From: Pyrrhosoma nymphula | Lineage: Eukaryota > Arthropoda > Insecta > Odonata > Coenagrionidae | Length of the DNA: 64,000 bases | Assembly: GCA_963573305.1 (NCBI GenBank) | Contig: OY754330.1 | Span: 22,540,596-22,604,595, forward strand | Direction: 5' to 3' | Shown here: piece after piece, positions 50,430 to 63,699 of the stretch | Layout of the letters: the number at the start of each line of letters is the position of its first letter | Numbering within the stretch: position 1 is the stretch's first letter | Program-made: the position numbers and the translations under genes | The notes under the pieces: model-generated | Databases searched by the model: none | The model's input: the letters and a program-made list of their open reading frames with translations, nothing else | What the model was told of the DNA's origin: nothing

Positions 50430-53400
50430 CTGCCAGCATTCGAGGGGCCGTATACGAAAAAATCTTTAAAAATGCTGCCGGAGTTCACTAATGGCCTTGC
50501 CCTCAAAGGCCACAGGCGGACATTCATGTATGCGGTTACCTTATTGCTTTTCGTCGGTTATATTTACTTCTCCCGACCTGCTCCATGAAGATAACCCAAA
50601 ATACGTGGTCACAAAAAAGAGGGGTAATATATTTGGCACCGCTAAACACTGGTATATCGTTTGCCTTTCAGCATCACATTGTCGTTACCTCGAGTGCAGC
50701 GTGTTTCAAATGGCTTCAATCTCCACAAAATCAACTTAACGAAGAGGAGAGAGACTATTACTAATAATTTAATTGCAACAAAGATTTGAATGTCTCAAGC
50801 GATATCAACCTGCAACATAAATTATTTTTCCATAATCTGCAACCAAAATTGGCCGATGGAGGCGAAATGGGAGCACATTTAACTATTCATTTCTTGGGAT
50901 GGTGAAAATTTAGCGAATTAAACACTGATACAAAATGCGCCAAATACTAACACTGCCATGATTTCTGTAATAAGTCAGCCATTAGAGATATGTTCCGATT
51001 CATTAGACAAGGAATTCCAACGAATGTATTCAAAAATAGATATCTTCTATAGGATGTTTATGACTGGACAAGAAATTTAAGCGGCCAAATCTCACACTTT
51101 TCGTCAGGCCATTAAATTGAAAAAGCATGACTTTATCGTGACTCGAGGATGATGGCTAATCACATTGATAGTGCTAACGCAAATGTCGAGAATGCTCCCA
51201 GTTTATGCAACCAGTTAGGATGACGCTCACAACTCCGAGGTCACAAGTGGCTGGAGTGGCTGGCCGGGTGAAGTACCGCAATTAGCTGTTTTCACTTGGA
51301 ATACAGGTCTTTTCTCGCATGGGAATGACAGTGAAAGAAGTATGCAAGAGAAGATGAGTAATAACTGTGAATTTCAGAAGGATGAATAATAATAAAGCAA
51401 TTTAACATCATTAGGGACATTGGACATTATTACTACTAATCCTCATAAAAAGCATTTTAAAAACTTTATTCGCATATAATAAAAAATCTACTTCTATCTA
51501 CCAGTTCTAATGAAATATTAAGATAAAACGAACAAATAAAAGTCTGAATATACAAGATATACTTAGCAAAAGCTTAAAGATAAGAATAGAATTTCAAAAA
51601 TAAAATGCCAGCAAGCATAAACAAAACAATAAAATACCTAGAAAACTATTGGAAATCATAAGTGGGCCATAAAAAATGAATTTGCATCATATGCTGAATG
51701 TAAACATGCATCAACGATGATAGGGTAGACAAATATTTGAACGAGATATTAGAAATATATTTCCCGAGAATACACTACACGTACTGCTCTTATCTTACAG
51801 GAGGGTAAGGAGGAATAGAATGATTTTTTCAGGAGCTTTTCAGTTGAAAAGACGGAACTACACAAAACGTTTCCATTGTTTTAAGTTTCGTTTAAATTCC
51901 GCCCTCAGGGTAAGCACACGAAATAGCTTAACGCGACGTGCGTCGCGCCTGAGTTTGGATTCCTAGCTTGCTGTTTTTCTCACACAATCAGCTAATTATT
52001 TATAACTAATTGGAACAACAACGAACGTCCCCGCCAAGGTGAGAAATAAAAAAAACGTGGTCTGCGTCGGACCAGACGGTGGAAGTTATACTTCTTTGGC
52101 CGGTCGCACACACCCGCTCACACACACAGGCAGACAGGATATATAAATGAAATAAAAGAAATTTTTTCTCTATTATTCAATATATTTCTCTTCGATATAT
52201 TGTTATTTTAAACAAAACTTCTTTTCAAAGTTCGAACGTACAAAACGAGTAAATGGGTGCTTGCAGTTTGCAAGCAAAAGGGGAAAAGTGTATGATAGTA
52301 CATTGTAAATCATTAAAAACGAATGCAATAAGGTCTTACTTCTTTTGGAAATTATTTTAGCTGGGTCAATTTTTGACCTAAGAATATAATAATGAGATAA
52401 TAGCATAAAACGAATGGTCCCATGACATATGTACTTTGTTCTTCTTAGTAATTGCTATATTTTTCCTTTTATTTTCATGCCATTGAGCAATTTTGAAGTA
52501 AATATTTGTAATTAAACATGATTACAGTTATTTGGCAGTATGAAATTCAATCAATATGAGCTAAGTAAATGCTATGGATTTTCACATTTCATTTTATTTT
52601 TGCTGATCTCAATTATTATAATTTACATATTAAACACATGACGTAGTACTTGAATTCATAATTTCAAAATCCAAGAGATAATGCATCATAGAACATTATC
52701 ATTTTACATGGTTTTGACTTGTAGAATGGAGTTTCGAGGTACATTTCAGAAAGTAGGTGTAAAGAGTGTTTCAGAAGCAAAATGGAGGAATCTGGAGCGA
52801 TCCCAACGGATTTCGTAGGCATGAGCAAATGGAGGAGTGTCAAAGCTACGAAACAGTTTATGTATATAATTATAAAACATTGTAAAAAGTATATTTCTAA
52901 GGCATAATATCGTTAAAAGCGATTGAAATACGCACAGATAATGTTATATTCCTTTAAGTTTAATCTTTATAGCACGCGTATAAGGTACTGGAAGTCTCGG
53001 GAACAATGAAAAAATTGCTTAGCAACGAAAATGAAAAAAGATCGAAATTTGCATTAATTTTGCGTTTAAACTTCAAATATTTCAATTTATCGATCGATAG
53101 AGAAACATCGGTTGCAAGAAGTAAATGCATTGATCTTTTGGCCTCATTTCAGTCAAAGAATGAAACTTGTATCTAAATTATTTCATATTTTAATGAATGA
53201 ATGAAAATTACTCTACACGTAAATTATTCGTTTTTCCCATTTAAACCCATTAAAAAACAAAATCCTATCTGGACTCGAAACCAATGAAAAATATTGGGAT
53301 TTTCGATTTTTTCCTGACTCGACACCAAATTTGAACCCTTCCCTGAAAATTTCATCCTTTTAGCTCGATTAGAAATACCCAGGAATTCGTATCAATGAGT

Positions 53401-55330
53401 ACAATTGTGGATTTTTCTCACCCAAAAGAGCGTGACGCGGTTTCTCGACCAACATCCCATCCCAAAAGTCTCCAACGGGCGCAAAGAAGTATAACTTCAA
53501 AATTCCGGCCAAATAACTCGAGCATGTACGTTTTGTACCAACATCGTCAAACAAAATGTTATAATTTAGCTAATAATGATTTATACCAGAATATCATCTA
53601 GAGAAAGAGTGCTTAATGTATTCGCGTTGCCCTTATGCTCGAACAAACTATCGTAAGGGAAAAATCATAAGGTGTTAACCATATCCAGCTCGTTAGGGTT
53701 GGTCGTAGGATTAAGTTCCTCCTCGGGTCAGGCGCTTCATTTATCATTGCTCTGCACTATTCTTACTGCTCTTTTTAACATTGTAGAAAACGTCTAAATT
53801 AAATAAACTTCATCTTGGTGTATAAATGTGGGAAAATAAAAACAATGCGAATGAGGAGGGTTCAAAATTAACCCCCAAAAGAAAAGAGGCTGAAAGTGCA
53901 AAAGTTCCTGGTTGGAAAGAAAATTCGAAAACAAATAGCACACTGAGATTATATGCAATTTTACCAGTACATTAGAATACATTGTTACGCTCCCATTTCG
54001 TCTACAATAGAATCTAACCAGGCACACCGGAGTGAAAACAAGGCGGAAACATCAATGTAATTATCTTTGACGCTTAAATTAATGAAATCATATTTTTAAC
54101 AGAATGCATGAAGAATAAATAGGTACTTATTTTAGTGTCATGTTGTTATAACCTGTTACTTTTAATTGCAATAAACGTAATCTTTATGGTTTATATTTAC
54201 CACTTTGCCAAAACAATTTAATACAAGTTATTTACATTTTGAAAAAATGATCAAATAATTGAATAGTGGGCACGCTGAGAAAATTGCAACCACTTGAAAG
54301 ATGATAAGTAACCATAAATATTCTCCAATAGCGATTAATTAAATGCAATCAAAATCTCCAACAGAACAGTAATTTGCTTCTCAGGAAGCAGGAAAGGGCA
54401 GAGGCAACGCCGTAGAGTCCACTTCGTCATAAGCCCGTTGGATACCCCTACTTCTTGAAATGACGCGAACGTTCACTTTGCTAACACTATGGAGTGATGC
54501 TTATCCGCATGCAGGTCCTTTCAAGCGAAACTTTAACAGAACAGCTAGAGGCAAAATAAGATGTAATGCACGTGTGTAAGGCGCATTTCCTCCCTGAAGA
54601 GCTTCGCTTCGACTATTTTCCGTACGGCCTATGTATCAAACTCCCGTATGGTTACGTTATTGCCTGAAGCAACTTTCTACTCGCGGAATTTTTCACGCAG
54701 GGGAAACTCTTACTGGCGCCCCACCGATAAAGGATTTCCACGACAGAGCTTCTGGTTCATCCGGGCCATGCATTTAACCTTCTAGTGAAGCAACCACCCG
54801 TTCATAACAACATTAAACACTAATGGATTTAAAAATTATTCAACTAAACAATACATTTAATTCGTCCCGATAATTCCATAGATAGGAAAATTTTACTTTC
54901 CCGATGGGAAAATGAATATCTTAAATGCAAAATACCTGATCAAACAACAACTGTAGGACAATACCAAAAGTGCATTTCGATAAGACTTTTCATGTTTCTA
55001 GCCTTCCTAGGCAAGGTAATTGGATTTTTTCAATCACATGGAGCTCCACATAATAATCATTTAACTATTTATTATCATAATTAAAGAATATTCGACATAT
55101 GTATGCATCTACATTGTACCCTGTGACCCGGCCCTAGGCTATATTGCAAGCGTTATTAGGGCAGGCGTCTTTCCCAGGCTACCAAGCAAATTCACCCAAT
55201 ATGCACCACCTATTAGTGACTTGAAGTACTACAATAGTTTTCATATTTTCGGTAAGATTGAATACTCATGTCAAAGGGTAACATTTAATCACAGAGTGAT
55301 AAAACTTTATTTCTCAACAACTTGTCTTTT
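50430..55330. other. Long AT-rich noncoding stretch
   Basis: No frame above about 80 codons in nearly 5 kb. A CA-rich simple patch lies at 52108-52130. No RNA gene or inverted repeat was seen. Confidence 0.55.
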
Positions 55331-55339
55331 TCAATTTAT

Positions 55340-56180
55340 AATCGACATGCGAATATTCGCCCCGCTTCCCTGAAGAGACTCGAATGACTGACTCTACCGT
55401 TGATATCTCTCCGCCGATCGACTCGAGACGAAGCTAGGAAGGGAGAAAGATGCAACGCCCGAGACGGAAGTGAAGATCTCCCTCTAGAGTCACAAGGCCC
55501 ACCTCGTCCGCGAAGACGTAAAAAAGCGAAGCATCGCGAATAACAAAAAAGAAGCGCCCGAGCAGCAAGAGAGGAGCGAGGCATTAATGGAGGGAGGGAG
55601 GTGGTGTGGGTGGGCTGTAGACGGATAAAAGCGATGAGGAGCGAGGATTGAGGGCGCGGGAAGGAAGGAGGGTGGTGGATCTCGAGTCAAAAAATGAAAG
55701 GGGAGGATGGAAGATGGATGATGGCGGAGCGATGGGAGGAGAAGTGAGAAGGGGTACAAAATCGCCGAATGGTGCTTGCTCGACGAGCAGAGAGATGAGA
55801 GACTTGCAACGTCGGAGGATCGGATAGGATAGAACGAAAGTTCAAGGCCAAAGCAATATCTGGGAGAGAGATAGAGGGAGATGAGAAGTCGGGATGAAAG
55901 GGATGCCTGGATGAAAGGCAGGAGAGGATGTCGGTGCCGGCGGGGAGAGAGAGGCGCCGGCCCACGCACGCTCAGCGAATTCATCCTCCCGCCCCCTATA
56001 CACCGCTTGCGAACCCCGATCCGCCGCTAACACCAGTGCGAAAACCTCGCCCCCGCAAAGTCCCATTTTCTACTCCCCCCCCCACCTCTCCCCTTCCCCT
56101 CTACCCCCCAAGGCGCAACTTGGGTCCCTTCAAGTTCGCGAGTTCCATGCGAGTCCCTCCAATTAAAGCAAGATTAAGAC
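55340..56180. other. GC/CpG-rich island, purine-rich then pyrimidine-rich
   Basis: Purine-rich on plus 55555-55940, switching to a C-rich run at 56035-56115. Frames on minus (92-164 codons) are Ser/Pro/His-rich, the expected reading of a polypurine complement. No known domain. Confidence 0.4.
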
Positions 56181-56232
56181 TTCAGAAAAGGGAGAGGGAA
56201 CCGGAATTCACTTCAGACAAAGAAGACATCAT

Positions 56233-56735
56233 TCTACACCTACAAAATACCTTGTAAGCCACCACAAGGTTGTGTGGCAGAGGGTGAGTAGTCACCAACA
56301 TAACCGAGTAATATGATTACTCTATGCCAACATGCATTACACTATACCCTAAAGTTAGTGTAACTGCGACCAATTATGCAATACTTGTCACGAGCATGTA
56401 CTACAGTACAGATATGCTACCAATAGTAGAGGGACCGTTAGTATTTATGTATTTTGCAACAACATAAATGGACCGAGATTCAAGAGTTATGCTAAAAACA
56501 TACACGGCGTGCTGACAGTACTAGGTAGCAGAAAAGGATACAAGTATTAGGGAGTACTACTACTACTAAGAGCTAAACTACCTACCGACAAACCTAGTTC
56601 ATTGGCAGCTGTTATGGTCTCTTATCATTCGCGGGAAAAATTACATTTTCCGTCAGTCAGTCCGTTCTGCAGTCTAATTCCCTAATTTTATTCTCATGAT
56701 CTGATCTACCGTAGCATGTAGGATTTCGTAAAATA
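56233..56735 (-). repeat. Dispersed repeat, copy 2 (longer)
   Basis: Opposite-strand homologue of 35212-35616 over essentially its whole length, with an extra block of roughly 110 bp (about 56295-56415). Shared landmarks include GGGAGTACTACTACTACTAA, CACGGCGTGCT, AGAGGGACCGTTAGTA and GTGTGGC...GGGTGAGTAGTCACCAACAT. No coding capacity. Confidence 0.8.
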
Positions 56736-56739
56736 TTAT

Positions 56740-58800
56740 CATTAGGATCACTCACCATATCGGCAGCGAAATAAAAAAAGAGATAAGCCTCCACGATACA
56801 TAGCTTAAAACATTCCTTTTTACTCAAGCAACTCGAGAAATTAAGGAGCCCTGCATGTGTAACATGTATATAAGATCATAAACGAACCAAAAAACACCTA
56901 TCCGTCAGTTTCAACGATAATCCCTTAGAAATATATTATCGCTGTGAGCGCTTGTATACGGATACATTAAAGAAAAATAAGACCTAACTATTCTTATGGA
57001 TTACGGTGCATTATGAGAACGTACAAAGAATGAAAGGGGAAGATAATCAAAATAGCAAGAGAAGGATATAGAAAGGTGGATCATGACAAAACAGCATAAA
57101 CAAATTTGTAAGCAACAGCCTATAAGTCTGGCAATGGGAAACAAGAGATCAATGAAATCTAAGAAGCAAAATGATTCCTTCATGGTGGTAAGCCCTACTA
57201 GTAGGTCATTAAGGCCACTTTCAGGGACAAAATGACAATAGAGAATTAAGAAATTACTTTACTCGTCAAAACCCTCAATTAAGAATTGTTCTCATAGTAC
57301 ACCAAGGTAAGTTAATGAGGCGGAGGAAACTTAGGCAATTTCTGAAGTTAAGCTACGCCTTACTTTCCGAGTGCCAGAGTTATCCAAAAATAACATCACT
57401 CTGCGGTGAAGAGACACCGTAAGACATGCTTCTTTCCCAGCTGTTGGGATGGTTGCGCAACATGAACCGTTAATCACGTCTTTAAACATAGCTCTCACTT
57501 CCCGAAATCCTACAGCTAACAATCATAACCTTCCAAACGCTTGAAGGCCACTTCCATGACCTTTCCAGCGAATATATAAGGAAATTTCGTGCGTCAGTAA
57601 AAACTCCCTTTTATTCTATAAATGCCCTTTTCTAAAATGAAAAAAAGTTCTGCTTGCACGCGCTGTAGTACATTTTAATAACAACCACTGTCCCGTAAAA
57701 GCCCGTTTACAAGGCAACTTTAAGTGATTGAGCTTTACATAAACTAATTGTGGGCCTAAGAATGACAGTAGACAGAGAGTGAAATAAAATTTCGAGATTC
57801 GGTTTTGTCTAGGGCCAGAGTGGAACGCACCTCCAATTGGAGGGTTCAATTTCTATAACAAATGATACGTAGGTACCGTCGGCAAAATGCACTTTAAAAT
57901 ACCTATGGCCTGTAAAAGTTTGTTTTTCGAGGGGAAAGACTAATTTTGATCGAAATTCTCAGAAATAGTTGAACCGCAAAATCATTTGTTTCAAATCGTC
58001 ATGCGTCGTAACTTCGCCACATTACGTATAATTAACGGCACCTGTACAAGATACATCAACGAATGTGATAAGGTTTAATTCAAAATTTATTTCTCCAACA
58101 AAAGAAATACTTGCGTCAACTACATCAATACACTGAAATTGGAATATTACGTAAAATGAAACCATTAAACTAAATAAAAAATGAAGTTCCCACCAACTTT
58201 CGAAAAATGAATATTTACAACTTGGTTAATTTTGAGCACAAAGCAAACGTTTGTTTGGACGTAATTAAATTCTATTCTCCAGGTTTCGTTCAATTTAGTT
58301 TCGCTTCTGCATTTCCCCTGAGGACACAGACCTATAAACATCTCCTTGATTACTGTTTCATTTTGATTGAAAAACCCGTAACCATTCTCATCATACAAAG
58401 CGACTAATGCTCATAAGCACTGACCCTCTTAATTTCAAATCAATTTTTAATAAACCCTGAATCATATTTCAAGTTTAGCTCTGCATACTTAGGGCTTAAG
58501 TCTTACGATGAACTGGCAAGAAATACGTGCGAAATTCATCATTATGGTTCACTAATTTTTCAGACGGATGAGGAAGAAATGCGTGATACTGCTGATCATG
58601 TATAGAATAAATACGGATCTGAATCTTCGGCACCACTGTACGGGCAGCAGTGTTACCTAACCTTCCGCAAAAGATAGGTCGCGCTGCAATTGGCATGGTT
58701 CCGCTTCTTTGTGTCAAAAATGGCCGGCTTAATTGGTAGGCCAATTCTGGTACCTTTATTTCCAGTATCTCCATTTGAATCACGGCCTTTCCTTGTTAGA
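56740..58800. other. AT-rich noncoding DNA
   Basis: Short unrecognised frames on both strands. A donor-like AAG/GTAAGTT at 57307 on plus has no supporting exon. Confidence 0.45.
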
Positions 58801-58819
58801 GCCACCTTCTCTAGAGTGG

Positions 58820-59300
58820 CGGCGGTACAATCTGCTTGGTCCTGATTTTTCGGTGCATGCGAAATGTTTGGAAACACCCACTGGGGGCAGGTTTAGGATC
58901 CATATGTATATTCATGCTGCTGATACGATGAATAAATACGCGATACTGCTCGGATCTCGGTCGGATTCGGAAGGGCAAGGCAGAGAGCACGCAACGCGCT
59001 CGGTAAGGAAACACTTGCGCGAGGGAATACAGGAATACCCATCGCTTGAGGATGTTCCTCGCCCGTGGGCGTTGCAGTCGTTGCCCACGTCGAATGCGGC
59101 ACCCACGTGCGTCGCCCGCAATCATTTCTCCGATCGACGAGATCGCTATCTTCTTCCCTTCGAACGGAACGATCCCCTCGAGTTCGGAAATCTGACCGCT
59201 TGGGGAGCACCGCGGGAAATTTTCGGTCGCCGTACGTACGTGCATACATGGTCTGAAAATTGCAACGATGACACGGCTACGAAAATAAGTTTCTGATTTT
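58820..59300. other. GC/CpG-richer island with long overlapping frames
   Basis: Plus-strand frame 58733-59296 (187 codons) and two minus-strand frames (118 and 144 codons) overlap almost entirely. The translations lack low-complexity runs, unlike the other islands, so this is the least implausible of the long frames. I recognise no domain, see no splice sites that decide a strand, and do not call a gene. Confidence 0.3.
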
Positions 59301-61770
59301 ACCCTTCACCACTCCCCGCGAAACAACTAGCGGCCGAAAGTTAAGGAGGACGAGGGCCAGGAGTGGAATGGAATGGACTACAATTTAAGTGGTGGGAGAG
59401 CGCGCTGTTTCTTTCAAGATCGTGACACAAGACTTCTCTCTCCCTCTCGCATTCATAACCAGATGTTCGGGAGAAAGAAATGAGAAGTGATAAGCGGAGG
59501 AGGAGATGGGGGGCCTTAAAACTAGAATCCACGCCGACATAAGAGCAATGAAACCTAAATAGTCTCGCCTCGGGGAAGTGCGGGATCGTAAAATACCGTT
59601 CTCAGCATAATAAATACATTAAGCGAGGAGAAGAAAAGGAAGCGACGGATTGGAATAGGGGAGGATTTGAGGAGCCAAGGAAATATTCACGCTACGGACA
59701 TGAGTGGGTGAATGGTTGCAGTCTGTCGAGTTGCTCTCGAGCGCCTGCAATGACGACTGACTGCATATGGGTCAGATCTTGCGAGTCACCACGTGACTAT
59801 GAAGCAAGGCGGCTTAGGGAGCAACCAGCCTTTATTTATGTGATTGTAAATGAGTGCCTACAAAAAATGCGGAGATAAACGGGATATTTACATTGAGATT
59901 ATCAAGGTGCTTCATGCCCACTGCATTTAGCTGACATTTGTCTACCCTGGTATAGCCACTTTCTACTTCCATGAAGTAAGGTGAGAGGGAAGTCCAGCGA
60001 TATTTCTGCTTTTGACAAATATTCATTCATTGATATTCCCCACACATGTACTACCTACGATATTTCTTCCACATTCCGCATGCCTCCTAATCCCTTCTTC
60101 TGTTCTACTAAACTAACATCCCACTGCAACCATTTCGTGTAATTCAGCAAGGATTGTGCTTTCCTATATCCTGAAGTTGATTTTTAATTATAAATTACTG
60201 AATAGGGGGAGTAAATGCAAAATATATCAGTGATGATTACGATTAGGCCAAAGATCTGCACGCTTACTGGTGATACCTCCCCGATCTCCATATAGTCGTT
60301 AGAGATGTCAGAGAAGGAATTATAGGAACTTGAACATCAAGTTTCAAAGCCAAAATAAATACTCGACGGCTTATTTTGAAATCGGATTAGAGCTCTCCAT
60401 CTTATTCCTCTCCCTACATACTGCGTATATTCTACAAGATCATTTTTTCCTGTATCATTCTGTTTTGCTGGGAGAGCCCCTTCTTTTACGTCTCCCATTG
60501 CGTCTCTCCCCATTTTGTTCCCTCTCCATTATTATGTACCGAAGTAACTGTTCGACATTCACCATTAGAAGGGAATATAAAACTAAAAGTAATTTCATTT
60601 AAGGCGGGTTTCATTTAGAAATCAACTGTCTCGTTCAATTGTTTAAATATAAAGATTTAAGGTCGGCTTCAAATTTGAGAACAACATTTTCGTGTGACAA
60701 GTCCATGATACCCGATTTGACGCCCAAGTCTCTGCGACGGTCTCAACCACACTTACCGCGGGTTGCCGCTGTAGGAAGTGCTACACGTTTGAAAGGGATA
60801 AAATAGTAAAATTGTTTTTATCTCATTCCCAAGAGTAGATGAAAATAAGGGGAAAAAACAACTCAAACTTCTTAAAAGAATCATACACAGGTTTCCCAGT
60901 GACTAGGTCTGAACCAGCCGCCAGTCTGCGGACAACAAATGCCTCCTTTCTCTATCACTCATCTATGTCAGTGAAGCAATAGCGCAAGTAGTCGTGCGTC
61001 GCCCTCTCTAGACGGTTCCAGAATGCCGTCGATATTCAAAGTGCTGGGTGCAATTAGCAAAACGTCTAGAGTGACTGTGATTCCATCGCCTTGCCGTAGA
61101 AAGGTAATTGAAGTCGCAGAGAGTAGCGGGGCTGAATACTTACTTATTCAACCCATCGCTAAAGGAGAGCTTTCGTCTCGCACGGATAACATTTTTTTAA
61201 GTAGGAAACTGGCAACATTGACTATGATACCTTGGGGTAGAGGAAGAATGCTCATTTGTAAAAATGTAAGAATCATATCCGTGCGATGAGTGGTTTTAGA
61301 GATATTAGTGTTTCAAAATGAGGAATTTCACGATTTTTTCGTGACATTTCGACGCCATATTTGGAGGTTTTACGAAGACCCGGTAGAGGGATAGTGACTA
61401 ATTTTCCTTCTAAAATATGCCTTTATCCCACCTCCCCAAAAAGCTTGCGGGCCTGTTGAGTGAAACAGGGGTGCTGGGGTTGGACGGTTCGCGGGCCCGA
61501 ATTGGTCATTTTCATGAGTGAGAAAGACATATCTGTGAGTTGAAAAAGCGGAAAACATATTTTTTGCGGGAACGATAAAGTGGAAATGGGCATTTCTGAG
61601 AGTGGAGGAAGGTTCAAAATGCAGATTTTTATAATAAATATGAAAATGGAAAGACGTAGTTAAGGAATAATTCTGGGTGTTGTGTTTTAGTCGAGAGGCG
61701 ATTTCATTGAGCGGTATGATACTGGTTAACATTTTCACAGTGAAAATTACGTGAATTTTTACCATGGACG
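59300..61770. other. Mixed noncoding DNA
   Basis: Purine-rich patches at 59340-59400 and 59490-59690, otherwise AT-rich. No supported gene or repeat. Confidence 0.4.
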
Positions 61771-61775
61771 ATGAT

Positions 61776-61990
61776 ATTGCGTATTTTTTAAAGAATGAAT
61801 TCGCTGTTGTAGGTTTGTGATTAGAAGGGAGTTTTATTTAAATCCTAATATATCAGATTGCGTATTTTTCTGAGAAAGAAATCCCTGTAGTGGGTTGGTG
61901 AGTAGAAGGGGTCATTATTTGAAGCCTAATATATAAATTCCTCAAGTGGGATGCTGAATAAAAGTGGGCATTTGTTGGAGGAAAATCAAA
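61776..61990. repeat. Degenerate tandem repeat of an about 80-bp unit (two full copies, one partial)
   Basis: Units at 61776-61856 and 61857-61936 both begin ATTGCGTATTTTT, contain GTAG..GT..GTGA or GTGAGTAGAAGG, and end CCTAATATAT. A third, shorter match (AGTGGGATGCTGAATAAAAG) follows at about 61945-61990. Confidence 0.6.
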
Positions 61991-62560
61991 TAGTATTGTT
62001 GACGGAGTTTTCTCGGGTAGTGTGGAAGGGAAACATTAACTGTGAATGGTCGGAAGTTAATTGTTTAAAAGTCACCCAATTTTCATTCTCCAATGAGAGT
62101 TGATAGGTCTGTTGGTGTGAATCATTTCTTGACTTGCCTGTGTGGTGTGTGGTCGCCACGATTTATGAATCCTGTACTCTCACGCAAATATTTGCGATCT
62201 AGACTTTGGTTACGTCGGAGTCAGGCTCAAAGGGTTCTTTTCAGAGCTTGCAAGTTATCATTTAATTAATGGCATTTGCTTTAACATGGAATTCCCTTCC
62301 TTCAATAAATCGTGAAATGGATTACCAATTGTGTTTCTTGCCCGATAAGGAAGTGTAAATCCTCAAATTGAAGTGAAATGTGCAGTGTGAAGTGCGGTGA
62401 AATGAATGGAATTGCATTGAAGTCAATGGTTTTAGGGGGCGAGTTTGAGTGGAAGGCGGGGAGAAAGTGCGAAGGAGAGGTGTGTATAAGGTAGAGTAGC
62501 AACTGCTCGATCACTGCGTCATCTACCGTGGAGAAGGCGAAACGGCACGTTACATTGAAT

Positions 62561-62950
62561 TGTGTGAAATTCACAGTGCAAAAATCATTCGCCTGGACTT
62601 GGATTCGAACCCAGACCCCTCGATTTCGCGCTGAGTGCTCAAGTTAAGCTACCAAGGCGTCCTCTCTCATTGTGAATTTCATGGAGGCTTTAAGGAGAGA
62701 GTTGTCTTCACAGGTGGCGTGCGTACAATGCCATTCAGTACCCGTGTGCGAGCGCTAAGCGCTACTGTCCACGAGGTAAAGCCAAACTTAAAACACAAAG
62801 GTGCTTACTTAGACAAATTCAAAGAACTATGGAACTGGCCGCGCAGTAACTTTAACGTTTTTTTTCACAGTGAATTTCACACAGTTGTGTGTCCATCACC
62901 GGGTGACTCCATTACAGTTACTGCATGGCCAGTTCCGGAGTTCTTTGAAT
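62561..62950. mobile_element. Nested inverted-repeat element around a tRNA-like core
   Basis: Terminal-repeat-like TGTGTGAAATTCACAGTG (62561-62578) is inverted at 62866-62883 (17 of 18 identical). A further inverted pair, 62817-62850 and 62917-62950 (30 of 34 identical, core GGAACTGGCC), encloses the right copy. A third GTGAATTTCA copy sits at 62673-62682. It resembles a SINE captured in, or generating, a fold-back MITE. Target-site duplications were not found. Confidence 0.5.
62585..62665 (-). repeat. tRNA-like SINE core
   Basis: Minus strand reads GACGCCTTGGTAGCTTAAC (A box) and, further on, GGGTTCGAATCC (perfect B box). A 4-bp D stem and a T arm with one mismatch can form. The outer stem shows only CGCCT pairing with AGGCG, and the anticodon arm is irregular, so I favour a tRNA-derived SINE over a working tRNA. 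It is bracketed by inverted copies of the GTGAATTTCA motif. Confidence 0.6.
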
Positions 62951-63699
62951 ACGACACATTGATTCTTTCTGTCACATGCAACGTTTTTCATGTTTTCTCT
63001 CTCGCGCTGAATCTTGCCCTTATTAGCATTATTTATGGCCGCAGTATGTAATCGCATTACCAAGTAGTATACTTGGTATTTTTCTGCTTCTGGAATTGAT
63101 ATTGAATATGTATGTAATATTCTGAGAATTTGAACTTAAATTTATGATGCGTAGGAGCATTTATTTTTCCAAGAATAAAGAACGAAAAGGGATCGAACTG
63201 GAGAAGGTGAGATACATAAAAGTAGTCAGTTATCTGTGCATAGAAGACATTTTATAATCCTTAAAGTTTGAAAATTGTACTACACTTCATTTTTTAGTTT
63301 TACACGAGCATGCATACTTTGTACATTTATAAGATTATCATTGCATATAAACTAATTTCAATGAGAATTCACTCCGAAGTTCCAAAATGCGGTTAATGGT
63401 AGATAGAAAGTACCTGAATATAGCTCGCGTCATGCATTGATTCTCAATGATAAAGGTAAACGACATCTCCCACTGAAATTCAACGGGCATGATCATCTTG
63501 CTCTTATTAATATTATGTAGAACTGTTTCTGTACCAAGATTGTGTAATAATATTACCAAAGATGTGGTTTTTGTAACATTTGTTTTTCTCTTCTTCTGAA
63601 ATATCTATAAAATATGCTATTTAAAATATTCTCTAAATCAAACCTCAAATTTCATGTCATGTATAAATATATTTTTATCTGAGAAAATATAAAATGTTC

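Noticed and set aside
55490..55984. 164-codon minus-strand open frame
   Set aside because: Ser/Pro/His-rich reading of the complement of a polypurine block.
62585..62665. Functional tRNA gene on the minus strand
   Set aside because: The acceptor stem is short and the anticodon arm irregular; the surrounding inverted repeats indicate a mobile element.
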